Shown here: piece by piece, positions 1-6,680 of the stretch
How positions within the stretch are numbered: position 1 is the first letter of the stretch
Layout of the letters: each line of letters starts with the position of its first letter
NCBI GenBank assembly: GCA_031413635.1
Contig: JANOFM010000282.1
Coordinates: 1-6,927, forward strand
Source: SZUA-430 sp031413635
Lineage (GTDB): Bacteria > Pseudomonadota > Alphaproteobacteria > Micropepsales > Micropepsaceae
DNA: 6,927 nucleotides
Reading direction: 5' to 3'
Translations under genes and position numbers: made by a program
The notes under the pieces: generated by a model
Database searches by the model: none
What the model was told of the DNA's origin: nothing
Seen by the model: the letters and a program-made list of their open reading frames with translations, nothing else

Positions 1-624
1 GTGCCAGCCGGGGCGGCCATTGCCCCAAGGGCTGTCCCAGCCCGGCATGGTGGCGTCGGAGGGTTTCCAGAGGACGAAGTCCATCGGGTTTTTCTTGTAG
101 GGCGCGACTTCGACGCGGGCGCCGGCGATCATTTCATCGAGTGCGCGGCGCGAGAGCTTGCCGTAGTCGGGATCGGAGGGGACGTGGAACAGAACGTGGC
201 CCTCCGCCACATAAGCGTGGTTGTTCGCGACGAGCTTTGCGATCATCACGATGATTTCGGGCATCGTTTCGGTGACGCGCGGTTCCAAAGTCGGCGGCAG
301 GTTGCCGAGGGCCAGCGCATCTTCTTGATAAATCTTGGTCGTGCCTTCGGTCAGGTCGCGGATCGAGACGCCGCGCTCCGTTGCGCGGGCGATGATTTTG
401 TCTTCCACGTCGGTGATGTTGCGCGCGTAGGTGACATGGCTTTCGCCGTAGATGTGCCGGAGCAAACGGAACAACACGTCGAAGACGATCACGGGTCTGG
501 CGTTGCCGATATGCGCGAGGTCGTAGACCGTCGGTCCGCAAACATACATGCGGACATTGTCTTTATTTATCGGATCAAAGACGCGCTTTGATCGCGTCGC
601 CGTATCATAGATCGTTAAAGCCAT
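1..624 (-). CDS. cysS: Cysteinyl-tRNA synthetase (cysS), N-terminal part, cut by window edge
   Basis: Class I aminoacyl-tRNA synthetase that activates cysteine with ATP and charges tRNA-Cys in the cytoplasm. Reading the minus strand from the ATG at 624-622 gives 208 codons open to the left edge, roughly the first 45% of a usual protein of about 460 residues. Diagnostic stretches are YVCGPTVYD (27-35) with the zinc-ligand Cys29, the HIGH-type signature HIGN (38-41), YARNITDVEDKIIARA, and FVLWKPSD followed by PGWDSPWGNGRPGWH at the cut end. The KMSKS loop and C-terminal domains lie outside the window. The start is supported by a GAGGG Shine-Dalgarno (632-636) seven bases upstream and by the family N-terminus (LTIYDTATRSK). 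It lies 191 bp downstream of gltX on the same strand, so co-transcription is possible but not shown. Identification rests on motifs and is very secure. Confidence 0.97.
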   Translation of the reverse strand, partial: MALTIYDTATRSKRVFDPINKDNVRMYVCGPTVYDLAHIGNARPVIVFDVLFRLLRHIYGESHVTYARNITDVEDKIIARATERGVSIRDLTEGTTKIYQEDALALGNLPPTLEPRVTETMPEIIVMIAKLVANNHAYVAEGHVLFHVPSDPDYGKLSRRALDEMIAGARVEVAPYKKNPMDFVLWKPSDATMPGWDSPWGNGRPGWH

Positions 625-815
625 CGTCTTACCCTCGCAAAGCCTTCCCGGTGGGCCGGAGCTTTGGATTCGGTCTTTGACGAGACAGAGAATCGGTAGC
701 GCGGCCGCCTTAGTTTGATTAGCCGCAAATACAAATGAAGAGGGCCGCGTGCGCGAATTGCGCCGCGGCGTTTAGGTCGGAATTGGCCGTCAGCATCGTC
801 ACTTGCCAGCATTCC

Positions 816-2153
816 TTAGGCTGCCTGACCGGCGAGCCGTTTGGCCGCCCGTTCGGGTCCGATGAGAGGTAGCAGCTTTTTCATTTCCGGTCCATGGGGC
901 TGGCCGGTCAGGGCCATGCGCAACGGCCTGAACAAAGCCTTACCTTTGGCGCCGGTCTTGGCCGAAACGGCAGTGGTCCATTCGGTCCAAGTCGCATCGG
1001 TAAACGGCGCGTTAGGCAACAATGCACGCGCGCCCTCGGCCAAGGCTGCGTCTTCGATCACCGGCTCGATCGGGCCTTCGACGACGCGCCACCAGCCGCG
1101 CGCTTCGTTCAAGACTTGGATGTTGTCGCGCACCGCGTCCCAGAACGGTGCGCCGCCGCCGACGCCGAGGCGTGCGAGGTCGGACGAAACGGCATCGAAG
1201 GACATGGCGTGCAGTAGCTTGTGGTTGAGCGTCTTGAGATCGTTGGGATCGAAATGCGCGGGGGCGCGCGAAAACTTCCCGAGGTCGAAATCGGCGACGA
1301 GTTCGTCGAGCGTGGCGCGCGCGACCACCGGATCGGAGGTTCCGAGTTTGGCGAGCAAGCTGTTGATCGCCTGGGGTTCGATGCCTTCCGCGCGCAGGCC
1401 TTCGATGGAGAGCGAGCCGAGACGTTTGGACAATGCCTCGCCGCCGGCGCCGATCAGCATCGAAAAATGCGCGAAGACGGGTATGGGCGCGCCGAGGGCT
1501 TCGAAAATCTCGACCTGGACGCCGGTGTTCGTGACGTGGTCCTCGCCGCGGATGATGTGGGTGATCTTGAAGTCGATGTCGTCGACGACGCTGGGCAAGG
1601 TATAGAGGAAGCGGCCGTCCTCGCGGATCAACACCGGATCGGAGAGCGACGAGGTTTCGATGTGGACCGGGCCGCGGATGAGGTCGTTGAACTCGACGCT
1701 CTTGCCCGAGAGTTTGAAACGCCAATGGGGCTTGCGGCCTTTGGCGTCGAACTCCGCGCGCTGTTCGGGCGTGAGGTTTAAGGCGGCGCGGTCGTACACC
1801 GGCGGTTTATGCTGGGCGAGTTGGCGCTTGCGGCGGCGGTCGAGTTCGTCGGCGGTCTCGTAGCAGGGGTAGAGGCGGCCCAGCACGCGCAGCTTTTCGG
1901 CGGCGGCTTCGTAAGAGGGTGTGCGCGCGGACTGTTTGTCGAAGAGATCGTGTTTCAGACCGAGCCAGGCCAGATCGGCTTGGATGGCGCGCGCGTTTTC
2001 CTCGGTCGAGCGTTCGGTGTCGGTGTCGTCGAGGCGCAGCAGGAATTTTCCGCCGGTCTTGCGAGCGAACAAATAGTTGGTGAGCGCGGCGCGGATATTG
2101 CCGACGTGAAGTCTACCGGTTGGACTGGGCGCGAAGCGGACAGTGGTGGTCAT
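816..2153 (-). CDS. gltX: Glutamyl-tRNA synthetase (gltX)
   Basis: Class I synthetase charging glutamate onto tRNA-Glu. Alphaproteobacteria commonly lack GlnRS, carry two GluRS paralogues and use GatCAB, so this copy could also act on tRNA-Gln; which paralogue it is cannot be decided here. The 445 residues match the family. The N-terminus has FAPSPTGRLHVGNIRAAL with HVGN (16-19) as the HIGH signature, then LRLDDTDTERS (39-49). The tRNA-acceptor region has WRFKL and DIDFKITHIIRGEDHVTNTG (192-211). The KMSKS counterpart is LSKR (241-244) in ALSKRLGSLSIEGLRAEGIEP. The C-terminal helical domain ends with RPLRMALTGQPHGPEM and IGPERAAKRLAG. The zinc-finger region keeps one cysteine (Cys97 in YPCYET). 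The ATG at 2153-2151 has no obvious Shine-Dalgarno, but an in-frame TGA about 24 bases upstream, inside the repeat element, rules out a longer N-terminus. Confidence 0.97.
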   Translation of the reverse strand: MTTTVRFAPSPTGRLHVGNIRAALTNYLFARKTGGKFLLRLDDTDTERSTEENARAIQADLAWLGLKHDLFDKQSARTPSYEAAAEKLRVLGRLYPCYETADELDRRRKRQLAQHKPPVYDRAALNLTPEQRAEFDAKGRKPHWRFKLSGKSVEFNDLIRGPVHIETSSLSDPVLIREDGRFLYTLPSVVDDIDFKITHIIRGEDHVTNTGVQVEIFEALGAPIPVFAHFSMLIGAGGEALSKRLGSLSIEGLRAEGIEPQAINSLLAKLGTSDPVVARATLDELVADFDLGKFSRAPAHFDPNDLKTLNHKLLHAMSFDAVSSDLARLGVGGGAPFWDAVRDNIQVLNEARGWWRVVEGPIEPVIEDAALAEGARALLPNAPFTDATWTEWTTAVSAKTGAKGKALFRPLRMALTGQPHGPEMKKLLPLIGPERAAKRLAGQAA

Positions 2154-2171
2154 GCGTGGACGAATAACAGA

Positions 2172-2339
2172 TTGTCATCCCGGACGTTAGGCGAACCCGA
2201 AAGCGAAGCTTTCGGTGTGTGAGCCTTGCGAGCCGCGACCCAGGCGTGACGCCCGCCGAGCCCTGTCTCCTGGGTCCCGGCTCGCTGACTTTTCCAACCG
2301 AACCTGCGGTTCGGGGAAAAGTCGCGTCCGGGATGACAA
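2172..2339. repeat. Composite palindromic element: 15-bp terminal inverted repeats around three hairpins
   Basis: The ends are a perfect 15-bp inverted repeat: TTGTCATCCCGGACG at 2172-2186 and its reverse complement at 2325-2339. Three further stem-loops lie inside. Hairpin 1 pairs 2197-2204 with 2208-2215 (8 bp, 3-nt loop). Hairpin 2 pairs 2228-2244 with 2269-2285 (17 bp with one C-C mismatch at 2236/2277). Hairpin 3 pairs 2287-2295 with 2315-2323 (9 bp) and, past an AA bulge, 2298-2304 with 2308-2314 (7 bp, TGC loop). The whole would fold as a cloverleaf with a closing stem. It fills nearly all of the 199-bp nadE-gltX gap and ends 18 bp before the gltX start codon. No protein is plausible within it. 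GTCATCCCGG-type ends recall dispersed intergenic REP/RIME/MITE-like elements of alphaproteobacteria; copy number cannot be seen from one window. No clear target-site duplication flanks it. Confidence 0.9.
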
Positions 2340-2352
2340 CGCTTGGAATTGC

Positions 2353-4011
2353 TCACGTCGCATCCCTGAAGGCATTCGTTATCGGATAGCGGCGATCCCT
2401 GCCGAAATTCTTGCGGGTGATTTTGACGCCGGGCGGGGCTTGGCGGCGTTTGTATTCGGCGATCGAGAGCAGATGCTCGACGCGCTTGATCGTGGCGAGG
2501 TCGTGGCCACGATTGATGATGTCCTCGACCGGCATCTCGTTTTCGACCAGGCATTCGAGGATGTCGTCGAGCTTGGCGTAAGGCGGGAGCGAATCCTCGT
2601 CCTTTTGGTTCGCGCGCAGTTCGGCGGTGGGCGGTTTGGCGATGACGCGCTCGGGCATGACGCGGCCGGCGGGACCCAGCGCGTGCTTGGGTTTGTGCTG
2701 GTTGCGCCACTTCGACAGCGCGAAGACCTGCATCTTATAGATGTCTTTGAGCACGTTGTAGCCGCCGCACATGTCGCCGTAGAGCGTGGCGTAGCCGACC
2801 GACATTTCCGACTTGTTGCCGGTGGTCAGAACCATCGGGCCGAACTTGTTGGAGAGCGCCATCAAGGTGACGCCGCGGATGCGCGATTGGATGTTTTCTT
2901 CGGTCGTGTCGGGCGATTTGCCGGCGAACTGGGGCGAGAGCATCGCGCCGAAGGCTTTGACGCCCTCTTCGATCGGGATGGTGTCGAGTTGCGCGCCGAG
3001 GAGGCGGGAAACCTCGGCCGCGTCTTCCAGGCTGTCTTGCGCCGTGTAGCGCGAGGGCATCATTACGCAGCGCACGTTGACTGCGCCCAACGCGTCGACC
3101 GCGACGGCCGCCGTCAATGCGGAGTCGATGCCGCCCGAGAGGCCCAGCACCACGTTGGGGAAACGGTTCTTGCGGACATAGTCGCGCAGACCCAAAACCA
3201 TCGCGTGATAGATGGATTCGAGACCTTCGGGCAGCGATGCTTTTGCTGCGGGATCGCAGACCCAGCGTTTGCCGTCGCGGCGCCAGTTGGTGATGGCAAG
3301 GGATTCCTCCCAGGCCGGCATCTGAAGCGCGAGGCTGCGGTCAGGGTTGATGACGAACGAGGCGCCGTCGAAGACAAGTTCGTCTTGACCGCCGATCTGG
3401 TTGAGGTAGGCCAGCGCCAGGCCGCTTTCGACGACGCGGGCGACGGCGATATTGAGGCGCGTTTCTTCTTTCGTGGCTTCGAACGGCGAGCCGTTGGGGA
3501 CGAGCAGAAATTCGCCGCCGGTCTCGGCGATGCACTCGACGACGTCGCCTTTCCAGATGTCTTCGCAGATCGGCACGCCGATGCGCACGCCGCGAATGTC
3601 GATGGGCCCCGGCATCGGGCCCGGCGTGAAGACGCGTTTTTCATCGAAGACGCCGTAGTTCGGCAAATCGACTTTGTAGCGCAGGGCCTTCACCGCGCCG
3701 CCGTCGAGGCACGCGAAAGCGTTGTAGAGTTTGCCGTCGTCGAGCCAAGGCGTTCCAATGAGGGTGGCGGGTCCGGAAGTTGTCTCCTTCGCCAACGCCT
3801 CGACGGCCGCGCGCGCGTCGGCCTGAAGGGCGGGCTTCAGCACCAGGTCTTCGGGCGGATAACCGACCATGAAGAGTTCGCTGAACAGGACGATGTCGGC
3901 GCGCTGTGCCGCCGCGTCGGTGCGCGCTTTGCGCGCCTTGGCCAAATTGCCCGGGATATCGCCCACGGTGGGGTTCAGTTGCGCGAAGGCGATTTTGAGT
4001 GAGGCGGTCAT
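2353..4011 (-). CDS. nadE: Glutamine-dependent NAD+ synthetase (nadE)
   Basis: Catalyses the last step of NAD+ synthesis: ATP-dependent amidation of nicotinic acid adenine dinucleotide, using ammonia channelled from glutamine. The 552 residues form two domains. The N-terminal nitrilase-type glutaminase (about 1-265) carries the Glu-Lys-Cys triad: Glu45 in LFSELF, Lys113 in RYKVDLPNYGVF and Cys149 in VPICEDIW. The C-terminal synthetase (about 270-552) has the PP-loop LSGGIDSALT (SGGIDS 292-297), TTGNKSEMSVGYATLYGDM (396-414) and AKPPTAELRANQKDEDSLPPY (458-478). The start at 4011 is preferred over an in-frame extension to 4239: it begins with the usual MTASLKIAFAQLNPTVGDI, has AAGGTGG just upstream, and the extension would overlap the lipoprotein gene and adds 76 residues of no family character. 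It is 17 bp downstream of the lipoprotein stop, so probably co-transcribed. All catalytic residues are present. Confidence 0.97.
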   Translation of the reverse strand: MTASLKIAFAQLNPTVGDIPGNLAKARKARTDAAAQRADIVLFSELFMVGYPPEDLVLKPALQADARAAVEALAKETTSGPATLIGTPWLDDGKLYNAFACLDGGAVKALRYKVDLPNYGVFDEKRVFTPGPMPGPIDIRGVRIGVPICEDIWKGDVVECIAETGGEFLLVPNGSPFEATKEETRLNIAVARVVESGLALAYLNQIGGQDELVFDGASFVINPDRSLALQMPAWEESLAITNWRRDGKRWVCDPAAKASLPEGLESIYHAMVLGLRDYVRKNRFPNVVLGLSGGIDSALTAAVAVDALGAVNVRCVMMPSRYTAQDSLEDAAEVSRLLGAQLDTIPIEEGVKAFGAMLSPQFAGKSPDTTEENIQSRIRGVTLMALSNKFGPMVLTTGNKSEMSVGYATLYGDMCGGYNVLKDIYKMQVFALSKWRNQHKPKHALGPAGRVMPERVIAKPPTAELRANQKDEDSLPPYAKLDDILECLVENEMPVEDIINRGHDLATIKRVEHLLSIAEYKRRQAPPGVKITRKNFGRDRRYPITNAFRDAT

Positions 4012-4013
4012 GG

Positions 4014-4020
4014 CCACCTT
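4014..4020 (-). promoter_or_regulatory. Ribosome binding site that fixes the nadE start
   Basis: Reading the minus strand, AAGGTGG lies 2 bases before the ATG at 4011-4009, one mismatch from AAGGAGG. It sits in the 17-bp gap between the lipoprotein stop codon and nadE and supports the 552-residue form over the longer in-frame extension. Confidence 0.7.
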
Positions 4021-4028
4021 ATGCCCGA

Positions 4029-4547
4029 TTATTCGATGGCGCAGAAATGTTGATCGCCGCTTTTGGCTTTCGCCTTGGCGCAGACGGCGTCCCAGAGCGG
4101 CACCATCTGGTCCTGCATGCCCTGCGCCGCTTGTTTGAGGCCGGTGGGCGAGGTATCGGGCCTTGCCCGGCCCGCAAACCACATCGGTAGATAAGGCGTG
4201 CCGGGGCACAGGGTGCCAGTCACTACCGCGCGGGCGCATGCCAGCTTGTTGAGGGTGTTGTACCGTTCGACGGCGTCATAGAGGCGCCGGTAGGTATCGC
4301 GGTCCGTTGGCGATTCGGCGGTGGCCGGTTGGCCCGCACCCAGGACTTCCAGGCCACGACTGGTTTGGTCCTGCATCACCTCGACGCGGCCGACCATGAT
4401 GTCGGCTTCGAATTGGGCCTCGTGGTCGACCGGCGCCGCGCGCTTGGGCTGCGCGGCGGTACCTGGCTCGTCGGAATTCATCAAGCCGTCGCACGCGGCG
4501 AGCGCGATGGTCAGTCCTGCAATAACGGCGATCGAACGGAGAGTCAT
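4029..4547 (-). CDS. Small lipoprotein of unknown function with four further cysteines
   Basis: I do not recognise a named family. The 172-residue product starts with a type II signal peptide: short basic n-region (MTLR), hydrophobic core (IAVIAGLTIAL) and lipobox LAAC with the lipidated Cys19. Asp20 at +2 is the inner-membrane retention signal in E. coli; whether that rule holds here is unknown. A low-complexity Pro/Ala/Asp linker (about 24-44) follows, then a mainly helical domain (45-172). Four more cysteines, at 104, 114, 156 and 169, could form two disulfides in the periplasm; the segment LCPGTPYLPMW (113-123) looks like an ordered loop. Its ATG overlaps the TGA of the aminotransferase gene by 4 nt (ATGA) and it has only a weak Shine-Dalgarno, so translational coupling is likely. 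nadE follows after 17 bp. Context suggests an envelope role linked to the sugar-modifying enzymes, but that is inference only. Confidence 0.85.
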   Translation of the reverse strand: MTLRSIAVIAGLTIALAACDGLMNSDEPGTAAQPKRAAPVDHEAQFEADIMVGRVEVMQDQTSRGLEVLGAGQPATAESPTDRDTYRRLYDAVERYNTLNKLACARAVVTGTLCPGTPYLPMWFAGRARPDTSPTGLKQAAQGMQDQMVPLWDAVCAKAKAKSGDQHFCAIE

Positions 4548-5707
4548 ACCGCAGATTTGACCGCCGCGACGACGCGGTCAATCTGGTTGTCGGTCAAATA
4601 AGGGTGCATGGGCAGGCTGAGCACGCGCCCGGCCAGTTTTTCGCAGACCGGCAGGCCGCCTTTGGGGGCGTACTTCGCGAAAGCCTGATGCTGATGCAGG
4701 GACTTGAAATAATAGATCGAGGACGGAATGCCCGCGTCCTGCAGTTTCTTTTGCACGGCTTCGCGGTTGTCGACTTGAATCGTGAACAGGCCCCAGGCGC
4801 TTTGCGACCCGGCCGGCACATGCTGGACCTCGACCGCGTTGCCGAGGGCTTGACGATAGCGCTGGGCGATGCGTTCGCGCGCTTTCATTTCCTCGGGGAA
4901 GATTGTGAGCTTGGACAACAGGACGGCGCATTGAACCGAATCCAGGCGGCCGTTCACGCCGACGCGGATCGACTCTTTTTTCAGCGCGTCCGTGCCATGC
5001 CAGCGAATCGAGGACCAACGCTCGAAGCGGGCGGTGTCGTCGGTGAACATGGCGCCGCCGTCGCCGTAGCAGCCGAGCGTCTTCGACGGATAAAAACTCG
5101 TCGCCGTCATATCGGTCAGCGCGCCGATGCGCGTGCCGCCTTGCGCGCCGCCGAGACTTTGGGCGGCGTCGGCGAGGATCAGCATGCCGTGCTTTTTGGC
5201 GATGCGATGGAGGCCCGCGTAGTCCGCGGGCAGGCCGTAGAGATCGACGGCCAAAACCATGCGCGGCTTTAGTTTGCCTTCGCGTTTGGTCGTTTCGATT
5301 TGGGATTCGAGATGCGCCAAATCTATGTTGCAGGTGTGCGCGTCGACATCGACAAAGACCGGCGTGGCGCCCGCCAACAAGATCGCATTTGCGGACGCAT
5401 TGTAGGTGAAGCCCGGGAGGAAAACGGCATCGCCGGCGCCCAAGTCTTCGGCCATCAGGGCAATGACGAGCGCGTCGGTGCCGCTGGCGACAGCTAGGCC
5501 GTGTTTGGCGCCGACATAGGTTGAGAGTGTTGCTTCCAACTCGCCGACTTCGGGGCCGCCGATGAAGGCGCCGTGATCCAAAACCTTTTGCCAGCGCTTT
5601 TCGATGTCGGCGCGCAGACGCTTTTTCGGCGTTTCGAGGTCGAAGAAACGGATCGGGCCCGCATCCGTTGTCACGGAGCGGGTCTCGGTCTTGGCGGCTT
5701 CAGGCAT
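4544..5707 (-). CDS. DegT/DnrJ/EryC1/StrS-family sugar-nucleotide 3-aminotransferase (WbpE/GnnB-like)
   Basis: PLP-dependent enzyme predicted to move an amino group, usually from glutamate, onto a 3-keto UDP-sugar. The 387 residues match the family. Visible motifs: FFDLETPKKRLR N-terminus, FIGGPEVGELE (48-58), GTDAL phosphate-binding loop (76-80), PGFTYNASANAI (98-109), ADAAQSLGG (179-187) with the PLP-pyridine Asp180, SFYPSKTLGCYGDGGAMFT (204-222) with Schiff-base Lys209, RVGVNGRLDSVQ (248-259) and LSLPMHPYLTDNQI near the end. These closely follow P. aeruginosa WbpE as I remember it. The start at 5707 is chosen because FFDL then sits at the usual distance and an AAAAGAGA-type site lies upstream; an in-frame start at 5770 would lie deep inside the preceding gene. 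It overlaps the oxidoreductase gene by 8 nt. With that partner it would make a 3-amino sugar nucleotide: GnnB (lipid A UDP-GlcNAc3N) is preferred, WbpE/WlbC the alternative. Confidence 0.92.
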   Translation of the reverse strand: MPEAAKTETRSVTTDAGPIRFFDLETPKKRLRADIEKRWQKVLDHGAFIGGPEVGELEATLSTYVGAKHGLAVASGTDALVIALMAEDLGAGDAVFLPGFTYNASANAILLAGATPVFVDVDAHTCNIDLAHLESQIETTKREGKLKPRMVLAVDLYGLPADYAGLHRIAKKHGMLILADAAQSLGGAQGGTRIGALTDMTATSFYPSKTLGCYGDGGAMFTDDTARFERWSSIRWHGTDALKKESIRVGVNGRLDSVQCAVLLSKLTIFPEEMKARERIAQRYRQALGNAVEVQHVPAGSQSAWGLFTIQVDNREAVQKKLQDAGIPSSIYYFKSLHQHQAFAKYAPKGGLPVCEKLAGRVLSLPMHPYLTDNQIDRVVAAVKSAV

Positions 5708-6680
5708 TGGCAAGTCTCTTTTCGGGGCGCGCGATCTTGGCTGCGTCGAGAATGGCGAGAGCCGTCTCAAGCGCGCGACGGGCTTCGAGGGGGGCGATGG
5801 CGGCTGGCTTGTTTTCGCGGACCGAGCGCAGGAACTGGGCGACGCCGTGTCCGAGCGGGTCGGTCGAGGGGCACGGCATCCCCCCGATTTCGCTGACGCT
5901 GCCCAGCGCGCGCAGTTTGCGCGGCGTGGTGTTGGTCATTTCGCGGGTCAGGAAGTCGATGAAAATCTCGCCGTCCGGATAGGTGATGCGCATGAAGCGC
6001 TTGCGCGCCTCGGCCATGCGGCTGGCGAACAGTTCGACCTTCATGCCGCCGTCGAGCACGATGTCGGCGGAGACTTCGTCCGAACGGCCGTAGATGGAAC
6101 GTTGATCGGCCCGGAGGGTTACGATGTCGGCTGGGTTCAGCTGATGGACCAGATCGAGGTCGTGGATCATCAGGTCGAGGACGACGCTGACGTCGGTGTT
6201 GCGCGGGTTGAAGGGGGCGGCGCGGTGGCTTTCGATCTTGAGCGGTATCACCTTGCCGTCGAACAGACCCAGGTGGCGCATGACGAAGCGTTCTTGGTGG
6301 CCGGTGTGCAGGACCAAGCCTTGGCGTTCGGCGACGCGGATCAAGGCATCGGCTTCGCGCAGGTTCGCGGCCAAGGGCTTTTCGACGAAGACGTGCTTAC
6401 CCTGGTTGAGGCAAGCGACGCCGATCTCGCCGTGAAAGCGCGCGGGGGCGGCAATCGTGACCACGTCGACGTGAGGCAGCATACAACGCCAACCCGCGAA
6501 GGCAGTGACCATGAACTCGCTCGCGAGACCCTGGGCGCGATCTTCACTGGTGTCGGCGATGCCGACCAGCTTAACGCCGGGTAAGCTTGCGTATTTCTGC
6601 GCGTGCAGGCGGCCGAACGCGCCGGCGCCGATGACGCCTGCGCGGATTTCACGTTGGTGATGGGAAGTAGGCTTCGTCAA
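5700..6680 (-). CDS. Gfo/Idh/MocA-family NAD-dependent sugar oxidoreductase (GnnA-like UDP-GlcNAc 3-dehydrogenase candidate)
   Basis: Predicted to oxidise the 3-hydroxyl of a UDP-sugar with NAD+, giving the 3-keto substrate of the adjacent aminotransferase. The 326 residues match the family. The Rossmann domain has GVIGAGAFGRLHAQKYASL (GxGxxG at 18-23) and an acidic Asp43 ending strand 2 (VGIADTS). The signature EKPLA (100-104) contains the catalytic-type Lys101, followed by HTGHQERF (125-132). The C-terminal half has IESHRAAPFNPR, VVLDLMIHDLDLV (166-178, with His173 and Asp174) and a long beta-sheet domain. GHQERF and VLDLMIHDLDL fit GnnA-like enzymes better than WlbA/WbpB, where I expect a VLQLR-type active-site segment. 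The only suitable start is TTG at 6680-6678: the first in-frame stop upstream is 36 bases away, no ATG/GTG lies between, and the Rossmann strand begins 13 residues in. First gene of the cluster; substrate is inferred. Confidence 0.9.
   Translation of the reverse strand: MTKPTSHHQREIRAGVIGAGAFGRLHAQKYASLPGVKLVGIADTSEDRAQGLASEFMVTAFAGWRCMLPHVDVVTIAAPARFHGEIGVACLNQGKHVFVEKPLAANLREADALIRVAERQGLVLHTGHQERFVMRHLGLFDGKVIPLKIESHRAAPFNPRNTDVSVVLDLMIHDLDLVHQLNPADIVTLRADQRSIYGRSDEVSADIVLDGGMKVELFASRMAEARKRFMRITYPDGEIFIDFLTREMTNTTPRKLRALGSVSEIGGMPCPSTDPLGHGVAQFLRSVRENKPAAIAPLEARRALETALAILDAAKIARPEKRLANA

Noticed and set aside
1..591. 196-codon plus-strand frame opposite cysS
   Set aside because: The minus strand encodes clear CysRS signatures across the same bases.
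615..812. 65-codon minus-strand frame between gltX and cysS
   Set aside because: Overlaps the cysS start, has no clear ribosome site and an Arg-rich, low-information composition; treated as noncoding.
779..815. Possible terminator hairpin just after the gltX stop (GGAAT...ATTCC)
   Set aside because: Stem is short and interrupted, and no U-rich tract follows on the minus strand.
2172..2339. CRISPR array, tRNA or rho-independent terminator explanation for the structured region
   Set aside because: There are no regular direct repeats with spacers, no tRNA arms or CCA context, and no U-tract after any stem; inverted-repeat architecture fits better.
2150..2710. 186-codon minus-strand frame spanning the nadE end and the repeat
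   Set aside because: It is out of frame with nadE over most of its length and reads through the hairpins of the repeat; composition is Arg/Ala/Pro-rich.
2215..4002. 595-codon open frame on the plus strand opposite nadE
   Set aside because: It is antisense to a gene with complete catalytic motifs, is rich in Arg/Asp/Gly/His as expected for GC-rich shadow frames, shows no domain, and starts inside the repeat element.
4012..4239. N-terminal extension of nadE to 4239
   Set aside because: Overlaps the lipoprotein gene, lacks family similarity, and a good ribosome site supports the start at 4011.
5708..5770. N-terminal extension of the aminotransferase to 5770
   Set aside because: Would overlap the oxidoreductase by 71 bases; the start at 5707 gives the normal family length and has a plausible ribosome site.
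5604..6584. 326-codon open frame on the plus strand opposite the oxidoreductase
   Set aside because: It mirrors the real gene and has shadow composition with no recognisable motif.
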